Source: Archegozetes longisetosus
Taxonomy: Eukaryota; Arthropoda; Arachnida; Sarcoptiformes; Trhypochthoniidae
DNA: 64,000 nt
Direction: 5' to 3'
Assembly (NCBI GenBank): GCA_018873245.2
Contig: JAEMBT020000008.1
Span: forward strand, 7,904,238-7,968,237
Part shown: positions 11,372 through 22,499 of the stretch, in pieces
Layout of the letters: every line of letters begins with the position of its first letter
Position numbering within the stretch: the first letter of the stretch is position 1
The notes under the pieces: model-generated
The model's database searches: none
Seen by the model: the letters and a program-made list of their open reading frames with translations, nothing else
What the model was told of the DNA's origin: nothing
Translations under genes and position numbers: made by a program

Positions 11372-13408
11372 TTCATCGTTCTTTTAGTTTCGATAACTTT
11401 GTTGATAATATGACCTCAGTTTACTTTATAATAAGGTCAAAAAATAATTTCCCATTACCCATTACTCACATATGACTATAAAATCAGTGTGTGATAAGTA
11501 ACTATTTTCACGAATATGAGTACTGTCTCCTATTTATCTCTTTTATAAATCTCAAGTTATTCTGTAGTTGTCTGTGCAAGACTTTCAACTTGAATAATAG
11601 GTCTTTCTAATTTGTGGTTTTATGTGGGTTTTCTGGTTCAAACTTTTGAAGAGGCATAACTTCCCACTAAAATACGATTGTGATAAGCTCTAATTTTTGC
11701 ATTTGAGAAATAAGATAATGACTGCGGATTCGAGGAAGTCTTAGAAGGAATAAATAGAGCTTAATTTAACTCACGTTACGCTACCAGGCATTAGTTTAGG
11801 TTGGATCTCAATACTGAAATGCAGGTGAATAAAGTCACTTTATTTCGTTTTATAAGGACAACATTTTTACGGACAGGTTAGATAAATATTTTATTATGAT
11901 ATTACATTTCTGTCATTTATCATTAATTAGTAAAAAAATATAATTTTATAAATTTCAAATTTAATAAATGATCTCCGTTTCCCATAGTTTAATCTCCAGT
12001 CTAGAGTTAAGGGTATCCAATTTCCATTAAGAGATTAAATATATCACTATTTTAAGAAGCAATGTGTCTATTGAACTTCCCAGAAAATAGAATATTTTAA
12101 TCTGATGGTTAAATTAAGCAAAGAAGTTTGCGCGCTCCCCATGTGTTCCTGGAATAACTTTCACCCGAAATTCGATTGCATATTTTAAAAATAGACATTA
12201 TAAGAGAAAAATTGTCTACTGGGCTCAACAAAATCTATCGAGTAGTTTTTGCTCTCGAGGGAGTTAAAGTTTTGTATATGATACTCAATATGAATATTGA
12301 ACTTACCTTACAACCTAGCCTAACCTAACCTAACCTATCTAATCTAACATAACTCAAACAATAGTACGATTGAGTATACAATTTCAATGTAAAATTTTTA
12401 TTCATTTGCCATCTTCATTACAATATAATAGATTAGGGCAAAATTGATCGGGGTTCTTTTAGGATTTTTTGAGCTATGTATATAATAATCTGATTTTAGT
12501 TCAAAAATCTTCATCTAAATGGAATTACTAAAAACATTGTTCGGTGGCAAGACTGCATAGACTTTAACTTCAATGAATTATGCATACATTCTTAATTAAC
12601 TTCTCTTATAGGATATTCAGACCTTTTGTAATAGCTAGGGATTAACAGCCTTCGAATCAAAGCGCTTGATTCGTCTCTCTGTGATTTTATTTTGTGATTT
12701 TATTTGTCCCTTAATAGATCCAGAGACGAACAGATTGATATCTAGTCATCTGCTTATGTACAGTATTTTTATTGACATACTTGAATATATATTCGCCAGC
12801 AATTGATGATAAATATCGTTTATTATCTGATACAGTAGTACCTTCACTATCGTTATTATTAAAGATTCAATTCCGAATAAGTATTTTGTTATACTTTTTA
12901 GTTCCAATACTTAATTAGTTTTGAAATCCTAATAATTAATGAATAATTTTTAAGCTTCAAATGATATAAAAAATTAAACATTATGACAAAAACAATTGTA
13001 TACCCAAATATCAAGCTATAGCTAATTTTGAAAACCCTTATTCATAAAATATCTAATTCTATCGATTCTTAGAGATAATTCATATTCACAAATCCAGTTA
13101 ATTATATAGAAAACGAATTTGATTTCTAATTAAGTTTTATGAAACATATCCTTGAAAACCGCATGTTTTTCCCACAGAATGTACACAAAACAACGATAAT
13201 TATAAAACAACGATACCTAAATCAACAAAAAACCTACCTTCACCTTAAGCTCCAATGCACTTCAAAACCTAATAATACAGAAATCATAAAATTTTTTATA
13301 GCCTCTATGTATGAAATCAAACATGACTTTAGATTAATTAGACTAACATCATATCGAGATTATAACAGTTACTAAAAACATACTTTTAATGGCAAAGATT
13401 CAGTCACT
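11372..13408. other. Intergenic stretch with a telomere-like tract
   Basis: No gene recognised. It holds the CCTAA-rich tract described separately. A 78-codon frame at 13139-13375 ends one stop codon upstream of, and in frame with, the GPCR exon, but shows no receptor-like features of its own. Confidence 0.5.
12312..12346. repeat. Short CCTAA (TTAGG-type) tract
   Basis: About 35 bases of CCTAA units: three adjacent perfect units flanked by degenerate ones (CCTAG, CCTAT, TCTAA). TTAGG is the usual arthropod telomere repeat; the reverse complement stands here. The tract is short and could be an interstitial relic or a chance simple repeat. Confidence 0.6.
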
Positions 13409-14824
13409 TTGACACGACACGACTATGATTATTTTGTAAGAACTGATCTTGGAATGTATTTAAATCCAAACTGTAATACAATAGACAGCTCTAAGGATCA
13501 AGAGCCTGTCGAAGCGTTCACTTCACCCATACGTATAACTCTAATTACTATCTATTCGTTGACATCGGTTTCAGCATTTATTGGAAATATAATTGTAATC
13601 ATAGTATATACTAATAATTGCTGTACAACTAAATTGAGAGTATTTCTAATCAACTTGGCGATTGCTGATCTACTAAATGGAGTTCTTTGTATACCGTTCG
13701 CTTATATCGAAGATATTTACGGGAAATGGATTTTCCCGAACTTCATGTGTCCGATCGCTCAGTTTGTTCAGTATCTGTCGGTTTTCGTGAGTTCTGTTAC
13801 ATTAACGGTCATTAGTATTGAACGGTAGGTTTAATTCAAATTTCGAAATAAGTTCATCTTAAAAGTCATGAAGATTTTCCTCATTATTTACTCAGTAAAA
13901 TCTTATTATAAAGAATAGGCTGGAAAATTCATTTCATTGCAACGAGGTTTTACAGTTCATATTATGTGATAAAGTTTGAAAACTTTTATGATAAACTTTT
14001 TTCAGGATTCTTTATTAAGAGATTTCTAATTTATTGAATTTTCAGTTATCTAGCTATTTTGCACCCGTTTTCCAAACTTAACATATATATTAGCAGTCAT
14101 TGCAATCTAATTCTGGTCATGATTTGGATCTTGGGCTCCTCTTATACTTGTCTCGGGACTCAATCGACACGAGCCTCTGAAAGCAGATGGAGGAATGAAT
14201 CCTATTATACTTGTGAACAACATGTCGGACAAGATCCTAATATAGCGAGAATTTTTTCATGTGTCAATTTTTCGGTTACTTTCTCTTTCCCTTGATAATA
14301 ATGACTATTCTTTATGCTATTCTATCTAAAAGCTGGTCACTATCATGAATAACAGGAAAATTAGTTTTTCTGAAAACCGTGAAAATAATGAGAACAGTTG
14401 TAATTTGAGAAGAAATTCTTTGACTGTGGCTAAGTATAAGGTCTAGAAGTCAATGACTTATACTCTGTTCAGAATATGAAAGAGATACTCATATTATGTG
14501 CAGAACCTGTAATTAATTAAACAATTAATTAAGTTTTTTACTTTTTTATAGATCGTGAATATGTTGATTTTGGTAGTTATTTCATTCATGTTATGCATGA
14601 CCCCGATAAAAGTCAAACAAGTTATTGATTTGTTTATTCCCAAACTATTTGGTTCACTGAAATGTTCGAATAAAGATCTTTATAATTGGATTATGATATC
14701 TTCTCGATGGTTAGCGACTTTGCATTCTGTCGTCAATCCGATCATCTACTCATTTATGAGCAAAAATTTTCGGGTAAATCGAAATTTTTTGGGTCTCAAA
14801 CTTGAAAAGTTTTCAAGTAAGTAA
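13409..14824 (+). pseudogene. Rhodopsin-like neuropeptide-type GPCR, frameshifted
   Basis: Class A receptor in three exons: 13409-13824, 14046-14440, 14552-14824, with GT-AG introns of 221 and 111 bp that keep frame at both joins. Exon 1 carries TM1 (TSVSAFIGNIIVIIVYTNN), TM2 (RVFLINLAIADLLNGVLC) and TM3 with Cys and ISIER; exon 2 completes ERYLAILHPF, then TM4, an extracellular loop with YTCEQHV and TM5; exon 3 holds TM6 and TM7 with NPIIY. The E-R-Y and NPxxY motifs and QFVQYLSVFVSS in TM3 suit peptide receptors, but the ligand cannot be named. No in-frame ATG precedes TM1, so an upstream first exon is likely. Odd: frame changes occur near 14292 (in TM5) and near 14350 (third intracellular loop), while both splice junctions remain sound. 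Decay looks recent; assembly indels are the alternative. A GTAAGT at the C-terminus may start a further tiny intron. Confidence 0.75.
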
Positions 14825-15271
14825 AATATGGATTTTCTACTTTTAGGAAGACTTTTTAGTGGCGATGAGAAGCATAAGAAACTATTTATTCAGTAGTAAG
14901 CAAGATCTCAAATGAGCTTCAGCACTATAGGATTATTGCGAAGGCTCTAAACTTGAAATTTATGGGGTACTTATTGTTTGCGATTTGATATGAATAAAAA
15001 AGAATTATCGGGTAATCTATAGCCTAGAGCTTATCAGTTCCTTTTCACTTGAGATAATTCATTAGTTCGTTTATCTGAGCTGTAAGTAATGCGAAAATAA
15101 ATATATAGAAGAATATTTAAGTCAATAAAGCTGTTGTAAGCCTCCGAAAGTTTATATAATTCTCTTATATTTATAATTTTTTTACATCATACAGGAGAAT
15201 CAGTTATCAAATTCAAACCAAAAAGATTCCGAATTCTCTAAACACTAAATAACATTTCCATAATAAAAGTA
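14825..15271. other. Intergenic stretch
   Basis: AT-rich sequence between the GPCR and mariner copy B. A TTTTAG at 14846 opens a short frame that could extend the receptor tail if a 30-bp intron were used; that intron would be unusually small. Nothing else seen. Confidence 0.4.
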
Positions 15272-16621
15272 TTAGGTCGGCTGAAAAGTAATTGCACATT
15301 TATAACTCCTTATCGAAAACAGTTATAAAAATGATATTTTAGTATTATATAATGTAGTCGCCTTCAAGCTTTATGACAACTTCCAAACGCTTTGGTAACC
15401 TTCATATTCCAATGGCGGCATTTTTAAAATTAATTTCACGAATAACTTCTTCATAAGCAGCTCCCCAAGCAAGCTCGTTTGAAAATCTTTTACCCTTATT
15501 TGGCCTCTTAATTCTAGCGATGCCGTCGGAATCACAGGGGTTCAAATCAGAACTATAGGGGGTGTCTTAGTTGCTCCCATCGTTGTCTAGTAAAGAAATC
15601 TTTGACATTCTGATGTCTATGGGGCCTTGCAGTATCGTGCAATATTATAGGATGTCGAATTCGGTGTTTTTGTATGAAAGGAAGTATTACTCTTTCCAAA
15701 AATTGAAGACGTACATCATTGTTAACAGTTTGATATTTCCCAAGAATTTGATAACCCAGCACCCTTTTTTGATAAAAAGCCACTATCATCATCTGCTTCC
15801 AATCTCTCAACGTTCCCCTAACTTTCGTTGGTCTGAGATTAAATTCAAAGTCATTAGCATAAATTTAAAAATTTCAATTTTTGAAAATCAAACACACAGC
15901 ACTTCTCCAAGATATCGATATTCTTTTGATTTTGAAGTATCTTTGAGGTCATAACTTTTTATCTACGTTTCATCAATTGCTATAATTCTATCTATGAACT
16001 CGGGATCATGGTGATATCTTTCAAGATGTTCTATTGATATATTTACTCGAAGTTCTATCTGCTCATTAGTAAGACTGTATGGTACCCAACGTGATGACAC
16101 TTTGCGCACATTTAGTTTTTAAAGCTGTTGAACACTGCACTTACTGGTCCCTAACCGAAAAGCTAAATCTTTTGTGGTCCAACTTCTTTGTTCTTCTAGG
16201 AGTTCTTCAAGTTAATGTTGATGTTTATCATCTGTTGCAACGCAAGGTCTCCTACTGCATGGCTCATCTTGGCATAATATGCGACCTTCATCCCGAAATT
16301 GATGGCAAAGATTATATACCTGTCTCATCTTAATTGCATTTCGACTGGCTATTTTATTTAGCATTTAGGAAATTTCATGGACAGTAGAACACAGTAGTGC
16401 ATGGTATTTTATAAACGCTCTCTGTTCTTCATTGGTAACACTGGCCCGAAGAGTGTCAATTTTCGGGGTCACTACAATATCACTGATAAATAGCGGTAAA
16501 ATCAAGTGGTCTCCATCGTGAAGCGGCAAATTAACAACTGCGTAGTAATTTGTAGTAAACATATTTACAACTTTATTCATTGATTAGATATGAATGTACA
16601 ATTACTTTTCAGCCGACCTAA
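15272..16621 (-). mobile_element. mariner copy B, DD34D, defective, inverted relative to copy A
   Basis: A 1350-bp element bounded by TA (15270-15271, 16622-16623) with the same TIRs as copy A (TTAGGTCGGCTGAAAAGTAA). On the minus strand it encodes the same broken transposase, with the same in-frame stops after KHQH, VQQL and RHPL, and single-base differences scattered along its length. Because the stops are shared, both copies must descend from an already defective parent that was moved by transposase made elsewhere, or one was made from the other by duplication. The TIR-plus-TA structure at both ends of both copies favours transposition in trans. Confidence 0.93.
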
Positions 16622-16704
16622 TATAACTGAAATTAAGCCATTCATAAGAATCAGGTTTCTATTTCCTTATGGGAATTTATTCAAAAATATTAATAGTTTA
16701 CGTC

Positions 16705-16759
<55 letters not shown>

Positions 16760-17004
16760 CGTCGGTGAAGTTAATAAAATTAATTTTAAAGAACAACATT
16801 AAAAATGATAGCAATAGTTTCAACTAAATTCATTCTCAATGACAAAGTATAAGATTGCGTCGCTCTTGGTCTCAGAGATCCATACGCTCTCGAACCTTCG
16901 ATATAAGAAAAGATACAAATGCTAAGTTTCCAACGAAAAATTGTCTTCATTCATATTTTTGACAAAAAAGCTTGCTCTCAATTTCTGCAATAGCATTCAA
17001 TGTA
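16622..17004. other. Short intergenic stretch with microsatellite
   Basis: Contains only the GA microsatellite listed separately and AT-rich sequence without a supported gene. Confidence 0.5.
16708..16756. repeat. (AG)n microsatellite
   Basis: An uninterrupted AG dinucleotide run of about 49 bases. Confidence 0.97.
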
Positions 17005-17540
17005 TTGGTGTGTAACATAAGTATTGTCGGAATTTTCTCAGAGTGTATAGAAATTTCTAGAAAGTTCGAGAACTAATATGCGTAGAGTATATAAGTAGTA
17101 TGGGTTACCCTTCATCCCTAACCACTGTCACAATTAACTCGCAGTTGTAAATTTCCTCAGAAAATATCCGAAATTTCACTGTCTATTCGGGAGCGTATTT
17201 TGTACGAGTTCGAACTCGGTCACAATGCGGTGACGGCAGCTCGCTTATCTGTCCCGCACGCGGCGAGGGCATTGTTAGTGAACGCACCTGTCAACGGTGG
17301 TTCATGCGGTTCAAGAACGGTGACAGGTCGTTGGAGGACAAGGAGCGTTCTGGTAGACCAGTCGAGTTCGATCCGGACAAATCGTTCGCGCCGGTCACAG
17401 ATTTTTATGAAAAAGGCATTTTGATCTATCCCATAAATGGGAAGCTGTTGTAGACTGTGATGGCGCATATTTTGTCGATTGATCGTTTTTTGTTGGAATA
17501 AAGTTTCAAAAATCTCGACAATACTTATGTTACATACCAA
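17005..17540 (+). mobile_element. Internally deleted mariner retaining the DNA-binding region
   Basis: A 536-bp element bounded by TA (17003-17004, 17541-17542) with TIRs of about 25 bp (left TTGGTGTGTAACATAAGTAT, right TTGGTATGTAACATAAGTAT). Inside, a mariner N-terminus is readable across one frame change: SIRERILYEFELGHNA, then GIVSERTCQRWFMRF and RSLEDKERSGRPVEFD, which is the paired-HTH DNA-binding domain of mariner transposases. A jump then leads straight to FYEKGILIYPINGKLL, which matches the transposase C-terminus. The whole DD34D catalytic core is missing. The base composition of the coding part is richer in GC than its surroundings, as expected of a transposon. This is a non-autonomous derivative of a third mariner lineage. 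Confidence 0.85.
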
Positions 17541-19663
17541 TACTATTTCTAAAGTTCTAAAACGAGCTGAAAAACAAGAATCCATGAAAAAATTGAATTT
17601 CTCTCACGTGGGCCAAAATCGATTGAACAACAAAGAGCTCCTACTTTTATGATCATGATGATTGACCGTTGAATACCAACTAATCGGTCTTCAAAGCTCT
17701 ACTCGATATCCAACAGCTTCGCGCTATAGTGCTTGAGATTTTGAGATTGTTTGATGAATATTTTTTGTATGATCCTGTTAAGTTTAGGTGTTCTCAAGCT
17801 TCTACACATAACAGACTCTTCGAAGTTTTAAATAAATTTTGCTGTTGAACTCGAAATATGTCATCAATTAAGTATATATAAGACAGCCTTTACTATGAGA
17901 ATATAATTAGATTACTATAGATTTCTAATATAACTTGATTAATCAAGCTTAAGAATTCACAAAAATTATTGAAATTTCCATTTTTATGGCAAAATTTCTA
18001 GAACTATTATTATAGCGTAGGACTAATTAACTACAGCTCTACTCTATGTGCACAAAACTCATTCGCCCTCTCGAGAGTATCTAAAAGTTGGCCGCATCCC
18101 AAACCAAAATTATCAGCCATTGTTTCTTATACTTTTTCTGTCTCCTTTTCTGTTAAATCAATGATTGAGTATGACTTGAAGTCTATTATCAGATTCTCTT
18201 GCAATATAGCCAATCTTTTTATGATTTAAGTGTCCGACTACATGTTTAAAGTCATAATATTTACGACTGGGTTCTGAGATAAAATCAGTTGCAAATATAG
18301 ATCTTCCGACTCTATTCAATATGAGGATGAGGATTCAAACAGTTTAAATTTTAAATATATTTTCCGAGATTGTAGACAGATTTTTATTACCAAATAAATT
18401 GAAAATAATTGAAACTTTGATAAGAATTCTGTAAAATTTCTGAAAGAAAAGTAAAAATTTAGGTTAAAGATCAGAAGTTTTGAGTTAAGATCGTATGTTA
18501 ATTGAATTCAAAAGTGAAATAGATTATATCACATGAAATTTTTACTGGAAATAGAAGTTAGAAATTTGCAAATATAGTCGAAAAATAGTCTTTACAGGAT
18601 TAAGAATTTTAATTTAAATAGTCCTGAGACTGAATATGGGGTCGAAAATATTAAATAGCATACTGTTATCCATATTATTTCATTTACGAAACTTTGTTAA
18701 CTTGAACGAAATTTGAACTGATTAATTTATAGATTTGATAGGTTAAGCTTACCATATATTTTAAATTTCAATTTAACAGCTATGCAATAAGTTATCGTTG
18801 AAAAAACTAAGTTAGAACTAAGTTACATATAAATTAGTAGGACAAAAAAATTCTTATTTTGCAAGTAAATATATTTATTAATTGCATAAATAAACGAATT
18901 TATAACTTGAACGTTCAAGCAATCAATCAAATTTTAAATTATCATAAGACAATTAGAAATAACCAAATGAAGTATTAAAATTTATGGATACCCTACGGCT
19001 TTTCAACAGGTAATGGTTTAATTCTATTATCGATGCATCAACAGCAAGATCGCTGGGGATCTTGGGTATAATTTTCCGGTAAGTATGTTCTAGCTATTCG
19101 AAAATTGTTTAAACTATCAAAACAAAGGAAGGCGCTTTTAATCACTGTATAGAATTCAGTTGATTAAAAGGCTTTCTGTCTACATAAAACACAGATGTTA
19201 ACTTTACGAATATACGATCTAAAGTATACACTTGTGCCACTATTTACTATTTAAATCCAGTTAACTGTGACTTCGACGAGTAATGACTTTCCCAAACTTG
19301 TTATAAAGTACAGTTATTTTTGTTGCTCTTTCAAAGAGTTTGAATTTTCTATGTTATGAAATACAGTTAACCTTCTCACTAATCGCTCAATCATTGTTTT
19401 AAATAAGATTTTATACAGATTTTCATTCACCAATTTATTAGTTTATTCACTTTATTAAACTCAATTAAAATCTAATATACCCTTAATAAGATTTAAATTT
19501 TGTGATAAAAATCGTTTGGTAATTCATAAATACAGATATTTTTTAAAACAGAAAGTTTCATCATAAACTCATAATTAAATGCATTCATTGAACTCTTTTA
19601 TCTCATAAATACGGGTAAAAATTTTGCAAACTATTGATTGAGTATAAAAAGCAAGTCCATTTA
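17541..19663. other. Intergenic stretch upstream of the serine protease
   Basis: No gene or clear repeat seen. TATA-like sequences stand at 19604-19611 (CATAAATA) and 19643-19648 (TATAAA, followed by AAG); either could serve the protease gene. Confidence 0.45.
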
Positions 19664-20743
19664 ATGGATTTTGAACATTTGCTAAAAATGTTTGTGAAAA
19701 TACTTCTAATTTTCAACATCTTAACAAATCCGTCAATTTTTGCATCGGATTCACAAAGATTTCAAGATCTTCGAACAGACACCAAATCATTGAAATCAAA
19801 CATAGTTTTAAACATCACTCGTTTTAAGCCTAATAGAAGAAACATAACAGTCGATGGCTGTGGTCTGACTCATATATCACAAGATACTCAAAAGGCTATT
19901 GAAGAGAGGATAGTCGGTGGTCATGAGGCCATTGTTGGGCAGTTTCCGTGGCAAGTATGGCTTCAAGTGGTAGGCATCTACAACTACACGATGCTCTGCG
20001 GCGGAAGTATTCTTAATGAAAATTGGATCTTAACAGCTGCCCATTGTGTGAGTTCTGAAAGTAATGGCGAATCGCGTGTAAATTCAGTCGAAATTATCGC
20101 CGGATCTCATAATAGAAGATTAAATTCATCAGAAACTCAGAGAAGACTCGCCGACTGTGTTATTATTCACCCCAAATGGTCGGGAGATTTGGGAGGTTTT
20201 AGTCATGACATCGCTTTACTACGAATACCGGCTAGTAATCCGTTAAATATAACTCATGGATTTGGTGGTGTTGTTAATGGCATTTGTTTACCACCGAAGT
20301 CATACCCACCGGCAGAATATAAGGGAAGAGCTATTATCTCAGGATATGGTCAGACTTCAGATCCTGGAAAATCATCAGATGTCTTGAAATATACTAATAT
20401 TGAAATTATTGATGATATCGAATGTCGAAAATATAAGTTTCGATACCCCATCATTAGTTCAATGATATGTCAATCTATCGACAAGACAACTCCATGTTTT
20501 GGAGACAGTGGAGGACCTCTTATTCCTAATTTGAACGATGGAAAACCTGTTGAACAGATAGGAATTGTGTCTTTTGGTTCTTCAGACGGAGTTCCTCCTG
20601 ATGTCTGCGGCGGTAATAAGTTTCCAACTATTTATACACAAGTCTCCTATTTTTTGGATTGGATCGAAAATACTATTAGGATTTACGATAGGAATGCTAA
20701 GTGTGGTCATGTTAGGGCCTTGAAAATACCGCGAAGTCAATGA
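19664..20743 (+). CDS. Secreted S1-family serine protease (trypsin-like fold)
   Basis: Intact single-exon frame of 359 residues from the ATG at 19664. A second ATG at 19688 gives MFVKILLIFNILTNPSIFA, a clean signal peptide, and may be the true start if the TATA-like site at 19643 is used. An 80-residue pro-region holds C66, which probably pairs with C208 to tether the two chains after cleavage at ER|IVGG (residue 83). The triad is complete: H127 in TAAHC, D182 in HDIALL, S282 in GDSGGPL. The S1-pocket base is unusual: counting back from S282, the position of trypsin Asp189 is Thr (TTPCFGDSGG), and the SWG motif after it reads SFG, so trypsin specificity is doubtful. No CLIP domain is visible. 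Likely an extracellular or gut protease; the substrate is unknown. Confidence 0.93.
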   Translation: MDFEHLLKMFVKILLIFNILTNPSIFASDSQRFQDLRTDTKSLKSNIVLNITRFKPNRRNITVDGCGLTHISQDTQKAIEERIVGGHEAIVGQFPWQVWLQVVGIYNYTMLCGGSILNENWILTAAHCVSSESNGESRVNSVEIIAGSHNRRLNSSETQRRLADCVIIHPKWSGDLGGFSHDIALLRIPASNPLNITHGFGGVVNGICLPPKSYPPAEYKGRAIISGYGQTSDPGKSSDVLKYTNIEIIDDIECRKYKFRYPIISSMICQSIDKTTPCFGDSGGPLIPNLNDGKPVEQIGIVSFGSSDGVPPDVCGGNKFPTIYTQVSYFLDWIENTIRIYDRNAKCGHVRALKIPRSQ

Positions 20744-20794
20744 AAACCAGTATAAAATCTGTTATATTCAGTTATAAGTTTGCAATTTCTGATA

Positions 20795-21158
20795 CAGTAG
20801 ACGCTCGATATTTTGAAACAGTTATTTTGGACCAATTTGAACATCAGTCTATATTATTGCGTGCCTCATTAATTAGAAATACCTGTCGAATAGTTTCGAG
20901 ATATAATAACACATCAAATTTTCACCAAAAAAATCGTTATTATTAATACTGCTGAGCAGTTCAGGTTCCAGAAATTCGTGGACGAGCTTCAAACTTGAAC
21001 CCCAATCTAAATAAAATCTTAGTGTTAATCATTCAAATATTACATTTTGAGCGATACCTCTATTTCGTACTTTTCTCAATGTACCGGCTATTTTGAAAAC
21101 TCGCTATTTGAACAAAACTTTTTGGCAGAAGCGGGTTCAAAATAACGAGATTCTACTA
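20795..21158. mobile_element. pogo/Tigger-like non-autonomous element
   Basis: Imperfect terminal inverted repeats flanked by TA: left CAGTAGACGCTCGATATTTT, right (reverse strand) TAGTAGAATCTCGTTATTTT. The length is 364 bp with no transposase. The terminal consensus, of the CAGTnnAnnCTCG type, resembles Tigger/pogo ends. It begins 52 bases after the protease stop. A right-end fragment of the same family lies at about 50625-50683 (shared TGGCAGAAGCGG). Confidence 0.6.
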
Positions 21159-21988
21159 TAATTTATTCAATGTAAATAAGATTGCTAACTATATTTTTCA
21201 AGTTTATCGAATAAAAAGTTAGATCAGATTTAATTTTCAAATTCAGTAATCTAATTTTTAAAAAATGGTTTAATTTGCGATTAAAACAGCAAAAATAATA
21301 AAGACAACTCAAGCTATTATTAAAACGGACCATTAGCTCTGTTTCACATAAAAACTAACAAGAATTTTATTGACTTTCATGGACTTATTAGGGATAGTTC
21401 TTAGAAAAACAACAATTTTATTGATATTTTACTTAGAGGCTATTTTAAGGTTTTTCTTTTAAGATTTGTAAATATGAAACCGCATCCAAAGGACAGAATA
21501 GAGAACTGAGTTGTATTTAACTTATAAGATATACCGGTATAATGCTTGTATTAAAAAAATCGTGAAGCTAAATCGTAAAACTTGAAGAATTTCAACTGTA
21601 TAGTTGACAGAAATTATAATTGGATTGATCGAGCCCTAGAGTCAATTTGATGAAGATAGAAAACTTACCGAAAATTTTTATGTTCCTAAATAATGATAAA
21701 GAAGATCAATATTTTTGGGCCCCGCAGATTTTAGTATCATTGGATAGATCTTTGCTGAGTTCAAATATATATAACTTATAGTCTGTCTTATTCCGTTTCC
21801 GAGTTATAAGCTCCAAAAGGTTCGGAACGGCAATTAACAATTTATGCGAATTAAAGCCAAAACGGCCTCAGAACTGTCGGATACTGTGCACATATAATGA
21901 CAGTGCTCTGGTACCTCGGATATGGCAGATACCTATCTGAGATTAAATCACTAGGTAGGCAATTTGATGGTTTTTTCAAAGATTTTAC
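21159..21988. other. Intergenic stretch
   Basis: No gene recognised. The last eight bases form the left target-site duplication of the following MITE. Confidence 0.5.
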
Positions 21989-22491
21989 GGTAGGCTTTCG
22001 GAATAGGAGGCAGTAGTAATACCCTAACTGTAAAATCTCATAATGGGGATTTTTACAAGCCTACTGTAGGATCTTTGTTACAAATAAGTTTGATAACTTA
22101 TGCAAATAATTAAAGAAATATAAGTAAATTTTATAAAGATAAGTGCAGCTATTAAGTCAGAATAAATTTGAGCAGAGTTTTACACAGGTAGATGAAAAGT
22201 ATTCAAAGTTTTTAACACACTTTATGAAACAAATGTTAACGAGTAATAAAGAAAATTTATAGTTTAATTTCTAACATTAAAAACAATGTTTTATTTGAAA
22301 ATCAAAATTTATATCTGTATATTTTGACTTAGTTTTGTATATTTAAGAGAAAAATTAAGAAATAATTGTAAAAGTATAAAAAAAATTACGATGCTTATGC
22401 TTTAGATTTATGCATATTGTGAAACCGGTTTCAGGGTAAAAGCAGCAAACAACGAATTTTCTCTGACTGCCTCCTATTCCGAAAGCCTACC
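21989..22491. mobile_element. hAT-like MITE with perfect TIRs and 8-bp duplication
   Basis: The left end GGTAGGCTTTCGGAATAGGA is repeated exactly, inverted, at the right end; identity runs for 26 bases. The flanks carry the perfect direct repeat GATTTTAC (21981-21988 and 22492-22499). An 8-bp duplication is typical of hAT elements, though P and some other superfamilies also make 8 bp. The 503-bp body has no coding capacity. Perfect ends and duplication indicate a recent insertion. Confidence 0.88.
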
Positions 22492-22499
22492 GATTTTAC

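Noticed and set aside
13139-13375. A 78-codon ATG frame in frame with the GPCR exon and separated from it by one stop.
   Set aside because: It is Asn/Lys/Ile-rich like random AT DNA and does not look like a receptor N-terminus; an upstream spliced exon is more likely.
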